A stretch of 10,077 bases of DNA from JANXQG01 sp037147235 (GTDB lineage Bacteria > Planctomycetota > Planctomycetia > Pirellulales > Thermoguttaceae), in assembly GCA_037147235.1 (NCBI GenBank), contig JBAWVO010000235.1:1-10077 (forward strand), written 5' to 3'. Below the pieces are notes generated by a model. That model was not told the origin of the DNA, did not search any database, and saw only the letters and a list, made by a program, of their open reading frames with translations. Numbering within the stretch: the stretch's first letter is position 1; each line of letters begins with the position of its first letter. The position numbers were made by a program, and so were the translations under genes. Of the stretch, positions 1 to 7,433 are shown one piece after another.

Positions 1-38
1 AGAGAATACAAAGCATACCTAAATGAGAAAACCATATT

Positions 39-1187
39 ATGTCTACTCGACATACTACGACTGCTGATCGCGCTGAGGGCGAATCGCCCTTTGCTCCCAA
101 TGCCGATCATTTGCGGCTGGCTGCCTTGCACGAGAAAAGCGACGTCCAGGCCGAATCCCGTTTCGATCGGTTACGGGAGACGGAACACTTCCTCTCGGAG
201 GCGGCGGTGCTGCCCGCGGAAGATGAGTATCTGCCCGTCTCTGCATGGACGACCCACGTCCCCTTCATGCACTGCCTGGTCCGCTACATGCGCCCCAGGC
301 GTTTTGTGGAACTAGGGAGCCATTACGGCACGAGCTTCTTTGCCGCCTGCCGTACGGTTCTCGAACTGCCCGGCCATACGGAGTGCATCGCCATCGATAG
401 CTGGCGAGGTGATGAGCATTCGTCGCACTACCCTGAAGAAGTATTTGAACAATTCAAACGCCGCCTCGATTCGTCTTACGCTGGCTTCGCGTCCTTCGTT
501 CGCGCCCGGTTCGGCGAAGCGGTCGGGAGTTTTTCCGACGGTTCAATCGACTTACTGCACATCGATGGCTATCACACGTACGACGCCGTCAAGAACGATT
601 TTGAGAGTTGGTTGCCGAAGATGTCCGATGCCGGCATCGTCATCATGCATGACACATGTGTGCGGAGCGGTAACTTTGGCGTGTTCCGTTTCCTGGATGA
701 GCTTTCCAATCGTTATGCCTGCGTGAATCTCGCTCATGATAGTGGATTGGCGATCGTGTCCGTCGGCAAGGCCCAAACGCGATGCCAGAAGCTCGTCGAG
801 GCATGGGCGGCCGATGAGGGGCTGGCAAACGTGGTGGTCGAGTTCTTTAAGTGCGCCGGGTTCTTCAGTTCGCGCTATGGCGAACTGCAGAAAGCCGTCG
901 CCGAGCGCAATCAGCGGCAGCAACTCACCGAGGACGAAGTGGCCAGTTTGCGAACTGAGATTCAGCAAGCTGCCGCTGCATTGGCCGTCGCGCACACCCA
1001 ACTTACGGAAGCCTGCCAACAGATAGCCGACCTGAATCAAACAGTAGAATCTGTAGAGCGATGGCAGAAGCGTTCTTGGTTTAATCGCGCCTTTCACAAA
1101 TGGCGCCGACCTGAGGCAAGCCGAGGGAAGATTGGCCTTCTAAAAAAGCTGGAACGATCTATTCGGAAGCGGTGCGGGCTGAATTGA
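39..1187 (+). CDS. Class I SAM-dependent methyltransferase (Methyltransf_24-like) with C-terminal coiled coil
   Basis: The 382-residue protein has a Rossmann-type methyltransferase core. Motif I is RFVELGSHYG at residues 88-97, the acidic end of the second strand is AIDSW at about 118-122, and DLLHIDGYHTYDAVKNDFESW (171-191) followed by VIMHDT (201-206) is the typical signature of Methyltransf_24/cephalosporin-hydroxylase-like proteins found in glycan and secondary-metabolite clusters. Residues about 281-345 are rich in Glu, Gln, Ala and Leu and look like a coiled coil, and the last 40 residues are strongly basic. No signal peptide or membrane segment is seen, so it should be cytoplasmic, perhaps membrane- or partner-associated through the tail. 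ATG at 39 is the first start; no clear ribosome-binding site precedes it. It is transcribed toward the minus-strand glycan genes. The acceptor is unknown; O-methylation of a sugar is an inference from the neighbours. Confidence 0.85.
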   Translation: MSTRHTTTADRAEGESPFAPNADHLRLAALHEKSDVQAESRFDRLRETEHFLSEAAVLPAEDEYLPVSAWTTHVPFMHCLVRYMRPRRFVELGSHYGTSFFAACRTVLELPGHTECIAIDSWRGDEHSSHYPEEVFEQFKRRLDSSYAGFASFVRARFGEAVGSFSDGSIDLLHIDGYHTYDAVKNDFESWLPKMSDAGIVIMHDTCVRSGNFGVFRFLDELSNRYACVNLAHDSGLAIVSVGKAQTRCQKLVEAWAADEGLANVVVEFFKCAGFFSSRYGELQKAVAERNQRQQLTEDEVASLRTEIQQAAAALAVAHTQLTEACQQIADLNQTVESVERWQKRSWFNRAFHKWRRPEASRGKIGLLKKLERSIRKRCGLN

Positions 1188-1200
1188 CCGCGCTGCGAGC

Positions 1201-1237
1201 CTCGGTGTCCTGGCGGCGCGGAAGGCCGCCATCCGAG
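1201..1237. terminator. Possible hairpin terminator between convergent genes
   Basis: A GC-rich stem with 7-bp arms (1211-1217 and 1225-1231) and a 7-base loop is extended, across an internal bulge, by a 5-bp outer stem (1201-1205 with 1233-1237). It lies 13 bases after the stop of the plus-strand methyltransferase gene and beyond the end of the convergent glycosyltransferase gene. There is no clean T-tract on either side, only ATTTTAT about ten bases downstream on the plus strand, so a role in termination is a guess from position and fold. Confidence 0.35.
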
Positions 1238-1315
1238 TCCTGGATTTTATGGACAATTCTATATCGACCAGCATCCCGTGTTTAGTGGGTTGAGGTAGCA
1301 CTTGGTTCTGACACG

Positions 1316-3193
1316 TCAGGATGTTGTGAATTCGTTTGGCGATTGCAAACGCAAGGCGAAATTTTCAGTTGACAATGTTAGATGAGGGCTATAAAAAGGG
1401 TCGCCCTCATGAAGTGCGTCATGCCAAGTGTCAACGAATATTCGCACTTCCTCATTGAACCTGCATTGCTTCTCAATGGTATCATCCGCTCCGCGCGTCT
1501 TTGACTCGTAGTGCGTCAACGCAGCGAAAGGAGTCCACACAATCCAGTACCCCTTGCGACGGATGCGCATACACAAATCGATGTCGTTGAAGGCGATGGC
1601 GAACCGCTCATCAAAGCCTCCTACCCCCTCGAAGACCTCCTTGCGGAGCATCAAACAGGCACCCGTAACAGCCGACATATTCTGAGTCACCACCAGTCGG
1701 TGGAAGTATCCGGTCGACGACCCGGAAAAATACTTGTGCGCATGACCCGCAACGCCGCCGATTCCTAAAATGACCCCCCCATGCTGGATGTCGCCATCGG
1801 GATAGAATAGCTTGGCTCCGACCGCTCCCACCTCGGGTTGCATGGCGTGCTCCAGCATGCGTTCCAGCCAATCCGGGTTCCTCGCTTGCGTATCGTTGTT
1901 CAGAAGCAGGAGTACCTCACCGCGGGCCTGGGTCGCAGCGAAGTTATTCAACTTGGAGTAGTTGAAGCGATCATCCCAGGGAATCAGGCGAATCTCAGGC
2001 CGTCGTTCCAGAGTCCGGTAGTAAGCAAAAGTTTCGGGACGGCGGCTTTGGTTCTCGACAAGGAGAATTTCATAGTTTGTGTAGGTTGACCCCGCAATCG
2101 ATTCAAGGCAACGGTCCAGCATGTCGACATGGTCTTGGGTTGGGATAATGATGGATACCATCGGTCTGCGGAGTAGGGACCGCCGGACATCATACGTATG
2201 AGGAGACACGCCATCGGTAACTGATCCCGCGATTGCCTGCCGGGCGAGGTGCTCGCGAACGGCCTTTTTGCCTGCCTGGTGCGCCTCGTTCTTACCCGCT
2301 CCTTTACTCATGGAAGCGCGATGTTGCCGCCAATGGTAAAGAATCTTGGGAATATGATAAATATGCGATGCTCGTTCCGTAGCGCGCAAAACTAGGTCGT
2401 GGTCCTGCGAACCATCAAACCCCTCTCGTAATCCGCCAACTCTTTCCAGCAGGTCGCGGCGAATCACGACCAGATGGCAGATGTAGTTGTGGCTACGGAG
2501 CGTATCGGGGGACCAGTCCGGTTTGAAATGAGGGTGCTCTCGGTTTCCATTTTCATTAAGGTGGTCCTCGTCCGAGTAAATAAAGTCCAGTTCAGGCTCG
2601 TCATTCAAAGCCCTCACGACTTCAAACAAGGCAAAAGGCGCCAACGTGTCATCGTGATCCAAGAAGGCGATGTAGTCGCCGGAAACCAGTTCCAAAGCCG
2701 CGATCGAATTGCCGGCGATTCCGCGGTTCTCCGGCAGGAGTGCCAGACGAATTCTCGCATCCCGGCGAGCATATTCTTCCAGAATCCGCGCTATCTCCGC
2801 TGCGGGGCTTGCCCCGTCGGCTAAGCAGATCTCCCAATTCTCGTAGGTCTGCGCAAGCACGGAATCGAGCATGGCCCTTAAATAGGCAACGGGCGGATTG
2901 TAGAGCGGAACCACGAGGCTGATTCGAGGTGAATGTGCGAATCGCAATTTGCGTTGTCGGCCAAGATCCTCAATGCTCGGTTCGTTTTCAACGATCCACT
3001 GCACATAACCGTTTCGCGAACAAGGTGTGTCGCCGGTCTTGTTCTTGCCAAACAACCACCTCCAGCAATTCCGCACGCCGCTCGCGATCCGACTCTCGTA
3101 GAAACGCAACTGGAGCCGTTTACGCCAACGACGGATTCGCTGTTCCAGCCTTCGACCCAACCACGGCCGTTTCATCGCAGGATTCTTGTCCAT
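1316..3193 (-). CDS. Tandem-domain family 2 glycosyltransferase
   Basis: From the ATG at 3193 the protein has 625 residues and two GT-A domains of the GT2 superfamily. The first begins at ISLVVPLYNP (91-100), carries the metal-binding cluster DHDD at 179-182 and the acceptor-site motif SQDHDL at about 262-267. The second begins at MVSIIIPTQDH (345-355), has LNND at 431-434 in the DxD position and FNDIDL at 535-540. This arrangement is common in O-antigen and rhamnan-type synthesis proteins, where each domain may add a different sugar from a nucleotide donor in the cytoplasm. The first 50 residues are very basic, which could favour membrane contact. An in-frame TTG at 3238 would add 15 residues; ATG 3193 is preferred for codon type, though neither start has a clear ribosome-binding site, and ATG 3175 is also possible. 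It lies 97 bp after the membrane-protein gene, likely in the same transcript. Sugar specificity cannot be read. Confidence 0.9.
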   Translation of the reverse strand: MDKNPAMKRPWLGRRLEQRIRRWRKRLQLRFYESRIASGVRNCWRWLFGKNKTGDTPCSRNGYVQWIVENEPSIEDLGRQRKLRFAHSPRISLVVPLYNPPVAYLRAMLDSVLAQTYENWEICLADGASPAAEIARILEEYARRDARIRLALLPENRGIAGNSIAALELVSGDYIAFLDHDDTLAPFALFEVVRALNDEPELDFIYSDEDHLNENGNREHPHFKPDWSPDTLRSHNYICHLVVIRRDLLERVGGLREGFDGSQDHDLVLRATERASHIYHIPKILYHWRQHRASMSKGAGKNEAHQAGKKAVREHLARQAIAGSVTDGVSPHTYDVRRSLLRRPMVSIIIPTQDHVDMLDRCLESIAGSTYTNYEILLVENQSRRPETFAYYRTLERRPEIRLIPWDDRFNYSKLNNFAATQARGEVLLLLNNDTQARNPDWLERMLEHAMQPEVGAVGAKLFYPDGDIQHGGVILGIGGVAGHAHKYFSGSSTGYFHRLVVTQNMSAVTGACLMLRKEVFEGVGGFDERFAIAFNDIDLCMRIRRKGYWIVWTPFAALTHYESKTRGADDTIEKQCRFNEEVRIFVDTWHDALHEGDPFYSPHLTLSTENFALRLQSPNEFTTS

Positions 3194-3290
3194 GGAGTGC
3201 TTTTCTGATCTTGTCTTCCTATTACGCTGAATCCGCAATGAGCAGTCTTCGCGGGGTGCGCCAGATTCAAACTACAGTAGAGGGCTACGG

Positions 3291-4913
3291 TCATGCTGCT
3301 GCTTCGTTACTCACCGGGGCATGAATAGTTACGCCACGAGATTTTTGTACGGACTCAGTTAATCGCCTTGTCAGGCCGAATTGCGTCAGCAACGCTACGA
3401 CGGCTGCAAACCCCAACATAATGAACACATGGTAGCTTACAAGGAGATGGTTTATCACTTTATCCAGCCTACCCGTCTTGATAATAGCACTGACCGCCAT
3501 CCCATCCGTTGTGCTTGAATCGGCAACACGAATATTGGCAGGCAAAATTGCTCGAATGTCGGGTGACGCAAGGATGGAAGCCAATCGCTTGGAATCGGGA
3601 TAGGGCACATGGAGATATGGCTTGTCTTCCAGATGCTTGAAATCACCAGTAGCCAAATACGCCCTTGTGTTGATTTCCTGCGCAAGCCCAGTATCACGTT
3701 TTGCGGACAGATCGGCCGGAATGTGTCTGCCGGCGTACATCCCCAAAGAAATCAAGACTATGCTTGCCCAGACGGCCACACCGGGAATTGTCCAGCTATA
3801 CCGTTTCCCGACACTGCCTTGGGCATTCGCAATCGAACATACAAAGTTCACCAGAATGCCAATCGCAAACAAATCCAGATAGCGCGAGGAACGATTGCCA
3901 ACGGCCCGACCATAGGCAATGGTGACGGCTTGCCCAAGCGTCCATACGACGAGCGCTAGCAAGAACCAGTTGCGACTATTCGCTGGCGGACGTTTCCAAA
4001 GCATGACGCCAACAAAAACCAAAGCCGGTAGATTGACAATGAGTACTGCAAAGGACGAAATCGGCCAACCGAGAATTGCCGCCAATGCATGAAGAAATTG
4101 AGGAAACGAAGCGGCTTTCAACGCTGCATGGTGCGGCAAGGACGGGGACAGCGCGATGCCAATCGCGGCAAGGCCGGCAAGAATCGCAGCAGCAATCAAC
4201 TGCTTGTGGGTTCTACGCAGCCCCATCGCATAAAACAGAAGACTTACGATTGCAGCAGCGGCAGGGGCGCAAATGCCTGATGCCATGGAGAGGAAAGCAA
4301 ACATCGCACAAACCACACCGGCCCACCAACCGGCCGAAAGCGGATGTTGGGTTACGGTGAGCCACAAACAGGCAATACTGAATAGCAAGACAAAATAGAA
4401 CTGCGACTGAAAGCCTGCTAGCGTGTTTTCCCAAGCATAGGGAACGCTAAAGAGAACCAGTGAAAAAAGCAGCAAGGTCGGCAAATGATTGCGCCCGATA
4501 ACTCGCGTCAGCAATGTAATGCCGAACCCAAGTGTAACGATGTGCAGAACGGCGTTGACCACCATCTGGAGCAGAGGATTCCAGATTCCATTGAGGGTCA
4601 ATAGTGCGAGGGCGAGTAGTCGCGTCGTGAAAATGCGATGCTCGTTGTGGGGTGAAAATAAGTCAGCCCAGCCCAGCCCGCCTTCGAGGAAAGGTTTATA
4701 TAAGTTTGCTGCTTCCGCGTCCCACTGGTCCCAATAGGGTGTTGCGTTACCATAGGTGCCAATAAGCCATAATTTACTTCCAAAAAGGATAGTTGCAAAA
4801 GCACTAAATGCCAGAAGTGTCGCCCAGCGGCTAGGAACAAAATGGGGCGGCTGATTCGTTGCCAGCGACAAAGGTGCCACTCTCGTGAATATCCCTCGGA
4901 TTGTTGAAATCAC
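3291..4913 (-). CDS. Polytopic membrane protein, GT-C-like putative glycosyltransferase
   Basis: Starting at GTG 4913 the protein has 540 residues and roughly 11 to 13 hydrophobic membrane segments, beginning with one at about residues 30-52. The first large loop after that segment contains NATPYWDQWD (56-65) and then SPHNEHRI (about 87-94); acidic residues in this first loop are a hallmark of GT-C enzymes that use polyprenyl-phosphate sugars. A late RSSRYLDL stretch and a long non-membrane segment before the last helix are also seen. I recognise the general pattern but no named family, so the enzyme role is inferred. The open frame extends to a TTG at 4988, but GTG 4913 has AGGAG 7 bases upstream and is chosen. 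It sits between a methyltransferase and a tandem glycosyltransferase gene on the same strand. Sampled base composition is lower in GC than in the epimerase genes. It could instead be a polymerase or another envelope protein. Confidence 0.75.
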   Translation of the reverse strand: MISTIRGIFTRVAPLSLATNQPPHFVPSRWATLLAFSAFATILFGSKLWLIGTYGNATPYWDQWDAEAANLYKPFLEGGLGWADLFSPHNEHRIFTTRLLALALLTLNGIWNPLLQMVVNAVLHIVTLGFGITLLTRVIGRNHLPTLLLFSLVLFSVPYAWENTLAGFQSQFYFVLLFSIACLWLTVTQHPLSAGWWAGVVCAMFAFLSMASGICAPAAAAIVSLLFYAMGLRRTHKQLIAAAILAGLAAIGIALSPSLPHHAALKAASFPQFLHALAAILGWPISSFAVLIVNLPALVFVGVMLWKRPPANSRNWFLLALVVWTLGQAVTIAYGRAVGNRSSRYLDLFAIGILVNFVCSIANAQGSVGKRYSWTIPGVAVWASIVLISLGMYAGRHIPADLSAKRDTGLAQEINTRAYLATGDFKHLEDKPYLHVPYPDSKRLASILASPDIRAILPANIRVADSSTTDGMAVSAIIKTGRLDKVINHLLVSYHVFIMLGFAAVVALLTQFGLTRRLTESVQKSRGVTIHAPVSNEAAA

Positions 4914-4920
4914 CGTTGGT

Positions 4921-4925
4921 CTCCT
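4921..4925 (-). promoter_or_regulatory. Ribosome-binding site deciding GTG start at 4913
   Basis: AGGAG reads on the minus strand 7 bases before GTG at 4913. It is the reason to prefer this start over the upstream in-frame TTG at 4988. Confidence 0.7.
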
Positions 4926-5033
4926 GAGTTCAGATTCAAAAAAAACCGGGAGGTGTACCACGTCAATCAACACGTCGCGCGGCCACAATAAATTCCAACC
5001 ATGGGATGATCACTTTAGTGAAACGCGGCGGCA

Positions 5034-5885
5034 TCAAGTATTCTCAACCTTCATTGCTGACAAAGCCGCAAAGCGATCTAATTTCACCGGTGTAGCTCCT
5101 TTTTTGCCTAGCGAGGCATAAAACTCGCACCCACATGTATTGAACTCCGCTTTGATTTCCAGGCTTATCAAACCCAAGCCTTGCAAATCGGAAAACAAAA
5201 GGCGGAATGATGATGGCGTGAACCGCCAACAGTGGACATCCATATATTCTTCAGTAGCTACTGATCTTTCCCAATGTGCTTGGGCTTCAGCAATTGTATG
5301 CACAAGTTCGTCTGCGCAGCCTAGTTCATCATCGCCCCACGCAATATTGCCTTTTCGCTTGGCGGCATTTGCAACGTGATCAAATATCTGCCCATGACTC
5401 GGTTTTACCCTTTTATCCGTGTATGCATCGAGCACATTTCCGGTAAAGCTAACCGAAGAAAAATAGTCAAAGCAAAAGCGTTTATCTGGTATCACCAAAG
5501 ACAGAATTCCCTCGGGCTTGAGTAATGCCTCGCATTGTTGCAAGAACGAAATCGGATCTGGCACATGTTCAATGACATGACTGGCAATGATCCAGTCATA
5601 GCAACTCTCTTTACCTATCAAAATCGGATAGGGTTCACCGTGCCAAACAAAATCAACCTCTTCAATGCTGTCCAGATTGATTCCGTGTTCTTGATATTTG
5701 TTTCGCAAATCTGTCGCACTTGCGTGATCAAGAATATGCACGTTGAACCCCTTTTTCTTCGGCGCAATCGGGTTGTGACTTGGCCCAATTTCTAGCCCCA
5801 ATCCTTTTTGGTTAAGCAGATGAAAAACTTTTTCTTCGCGTGTGTGTTGAGCTACTGACATGCGATCTTCTCTTGCATGAGCCAT
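5034..5885 (-). CDS. Class I SAM-dependent methyltransferase (Methyltransf_11/23-like)
   Basis: From ATG 5885 the protein has 283 residues. SAM-binding motif I is GLEIGPSHNP (30-39), followed by NVHILDH at 48-54 as the acidic second-strand end, YDWIIASHVIEHVPDPI (96-112) as motif II/III, and LLKPEGILSLVIPDKRFCFDYF (121-142). The LEIGPSHNP...APKK start and the IASHVIEHVPD motif are typical of a methyltransferase group often found in polysaccharide clusters; the acceptor is unknown. The open frame extends to ATG 5978, but that extension runs into the 84-bp repeat and has no ribosome-binding site, while ATG 5885 has GGAGG 6 bases upstream. A further ATG at 5861 is weaker. Sampled lines are about 43-47% GC, below the 53-55% of the epimerase genes, which may mean a separate origin. 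It probably heads a transcript with the membrane-protein gene 120 bp downstream. Confidence 0.85.
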   Translation of the reverse strand: MAHAREDRMSVAQHTREEKVFHLLNQKGLGLEIGPSHNPIAPKKKGFNVHILDHASATDLRNKYQEHGINLDSIEEVDFVWHGEPYPILIGKESCYDWIIASHVIEHVPDPISFLQQCEALLKPEGILSLVIPDKRFCFDYFSSVSFTGNVLDAYTDKRVKPSHGQIFDHVANAAKRKGNIAWGDDELGCADELVHTIAEAQAHWERSVATEEYMDVHCWRFTPSSFRLLFSDLQGLGLISLEIKAEFNTCGCEFYASLGKKGATPVKLDRFAALSAMKVENT

Positions 5886-5891
5886 CCTTAG

Positions 5892-5896
5892 CCTCC
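5892..5896 (-). promoter_or_regulatory. Ribosome-binding site deciding ATG start at 5885
   Basis: GGAGG on the minus strand lies 6 bases before ATG 5885 and argues against the longer open frame that begins at 5978. Confidence 0.75.
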
Positions 5897-5970
5897 GTTG
5901 CCCACAACGCCTAATCGGCAGTAGGTGGGGCGAGTAAGGATTCGTCCAACCCGTCTCAGGCAATCCCTGC

Positions 5971-6054
5971 AACCACAATCGGCTGTATTGGTAGCTTTGC
6001 TGTCAGCACAACATGTTGTATGTCGAGACAAGGGCTGACGAGTTGGTCGAAGCT
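5971..6054 (+). repeat. 84-bp dispersed repeat, copy 1
   Basis: These 84 bases match the reverse complement of 9811-9894 at 77 of 84 positions without gaps, and similarity stops sharply at both ends. All seven differences are transitions. The unit contains the 10-bp palindrome CAACATGTTG and a possible GTCAGC/GCTGAC stem around it. This copy lies in the 296-bp gap between the second methyltransferase gene and the methyltransferase remnant; nothing else was recognised in that gap apart from the ribosome-binding site at 5892-5896. It has no transposase and looks like a non-autonomous intergenic repeat. Confidence 0.85.
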
Positions 6055-6181
6055 TTAAGTGGGTCGCCGGGGTGGATTGTCGCAGGCTACCACGATCATG
6101 TCAATAGTAGTCGCCCTGTCAAAAAGCCTTGTGAGCCGAACACACCCAACAAATCCGCAGCCACGAGTCGGCTTCGATGTA

Positions 6182-6546
6182 TTAGGCGGCTTTCTCACGG
6201 GGCGCGACACTCGACGCCCCCGATAGGGCACACCGCTGAGAATCCCTCTCGTTCTTCTGAGCGCGCACAAGGAACTGGCGGCCGAAGATTCGCCACGCAA
6301 AGGGCAGACGCAAATACATTTTTATCAGCAAACCGGTCTTAGGGAGTCGGCTGCGCGTCGTATAAGGGAGAAACTGGGTCGCCCCAATTCGCCGCGCACA
6401 GCGCAGGTGGTTGAGAAACTCGCCGTAACCGCAGCCCAGATCCAGTACCGTGTCGTCAGCGGAGACCCATTGCTGAAAGAAATGCTCCTGCTCTCCTGCC
6501 TGCTTCAGACTGGGCCGTCTCGTCAATGCGATTGTGCGCAAGTCAT
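6182..6546 (-). pseudogene. Internally deleted SAM methyltransferase remnant
   Basis: The frame encodes HFFQQWV then DTVLDLGCGYGEFLNHL, a clear SAM-binding motif I, and about 10 residues later switches to ATQFLPYTTRSRLP followed by LIKMYLRLPFAWRIFGRQFLV, which I recognise as the C-terminal end of the same methyltransferase family. In intact relatives, as I recall them, about 110-120 residues carrying the EHL-type motif and the rest of the fold lie between these parts; here they are missing in frame, near 6376-6392. The start is also unclear: the ATG at 6546 overlaps the preceding gene's stop as ATGA but reads only seven codons before a stop, whereas the conserved frame could start at TTG 6541 (119 residues). 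A frameshift near the start is therefore possible. The product should not bind SAM productively or catalyse. The intact gene would have been translationally coupled to the DPM1-like glycosyltransferase. Confidence 0.75.
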
Positions 6547-7406
6547 GCCGCCAGATCGCGCGACGCTGCTTCGTGAGGAGTTGGCTTAAATGGATACACG
6601 ACCTCTTCAATTCGCTTGAGCCGTAATTCCAGGTCGGAAATACTCTTTTCATAGGCGACTCCGGCGGCAAGTCGCTCGGCAACCAGGTCGTCGGATATGA
6701 GTTGACGTTGAAAATAGAACATCAGCACCGTGCAGAGATATTTGCGTCCCATTTCCCGTAGTTTCAGCTTGGAAGTACCCCACGTGCGTCCATACCAGCG
6801 TATGGGCACCTGAACGATTTCATAGCGACGAATGAGTGCGCTGAGTGACATTTCCAACGTGATATTGAAATGACTCGCACGATACGGCCCACAGTCGCGA
6901 ATGACGGCCGTACGGTAGGCCTTGAAGGCGTTGGTCAAATCGTTGAATCGTGTCTGGAACAGAAACTGGATGCAGCGGTTGACAATACGATTGACAATCA
7001 GCTTGACCAAGGGATAGTTTTCGGTACTGCTTCCCTTTATAAAACGAGAGCCGTAGACGCAGTCGTATCCCTCAAGAATTTTGCGATAGTAGACGACCAC
7101 GTCCTCTGGATCGTCGGAAAGGTCGGCCATGCAAATCACGACCACATCGCCTTGCACATGATCGAGGCCGGCCCGGACAGCACGGCCGAACCCACCTGGG
7201 GGCTTCCGGGTGACTAGGTGAATAGCCGGATCCTTCGTCATCGCCTTGCGCACAACAGCCTCAGTATCATCCTGGCTGTTGTCGTTAACGACGATGATTT
7301 CATAGGGAATGTGGTGGACATCTCGAACGACCCTTTGCAATTCCTCCAGAGTCTTGCCGATGTTCTTCTCTTCGTTGAACGCCGGAATGACGATCGATAG
7401 TTTCAC
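6543..7406 (-). CDS. DPM1-like family 2 glycosyltransferase (polyprenyl-phosphate sugar synthase type)
   Basis: The 287-residue protein begins with LSIVIPAFNEEKNIG (3-17), has VVNDNSQDDT at 39-48, the acidic metal/nucleotide site ADLSDD at 94-99, GSRF at 119-122 and NDLTNAFKAYR at 155-165, then YGRTWGTSKLKLREMGRKYL at about 205-224. This order is that of the dolichol/polyprenyl-phosphate mannosyltransferase-like GT2 branch, which transfers one sugar from a nucleotide donor to a lipid phosphate at the cytoplasmic membrane face. No C-terminal membrane helices are seen, as in the soluble DPM1 type. The start is GTG at 7406, 9 bases after AAGGAGG. It follows the second epimerase gene by 27 bp, and its stop overlaps the ATG of the damaged methyltransferase gene. 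The sugar and lipid acceptor cannot be read; a role in supplying lipid-linked sugar for surface glycan is inferred. Confidence 0.9.
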   Translation of the reverse strand: MKLSIVIPAFNEEKNIGKTLEELQRVVRDVHHIPYEIIVVNDNSQDDTEAVVRKAMTKDPAIHLVTRKPPGGFGRAVRAGLDHVQGDVVVICMADLSDDPEDVVVYYRKILEGYDCVYGSRFIKGSSTENYPLVKLIVNRIVNRCIQFLFQTRFNDLTNAFKAYRTAVIRDCGPYRASHFNITLEMSLSALIRRYEIVQVPIRWYGRTWGTSKLKLREMGRKYLCTVLMFYFQRQLISDDLVAERLAAGVAYEKSISDLELRLKRIEEVVYPFKPTPHEAASRDLAA

Positions 7407-7415
7407 GGAACCGAA

Positions 7416-7422
7416 CCTCCTT
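7416..7422 (-). promoter_or_regulatory. Strong ribosome-binding site for GTG start at 7406
   Basis: AAGGAGG on the minus strand stands 9 bases before the GTG start in the short gap after the epimerase gene, and fixes the unusual start codon. Confidence 0.8.
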
Positions 7423-7433
7423 GGGAACAGAGT

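Noticed and set aside
552..1097. A 181-codon minus-strand frame opposite the first methyltransferase gene
   Set aside because: It is antisense to a gene with clear family motifs and shows no motifs of its own.
5886..5978. N-terminal extension of the second methyltransferase to ATG 5978
   Set aside because: The extra residues run into the 84-bp repeat and carry no family motif, while ATG 5885 has GGAGG at ideal spacing.
6013..6342. A 109-codon plus-strand frame
   Set aside because: It starts in repeat copy 1 and runs antisense through the methyltransferase remnant; composition is low-complexity Ser/Arg/Pro with no recognisable motif.
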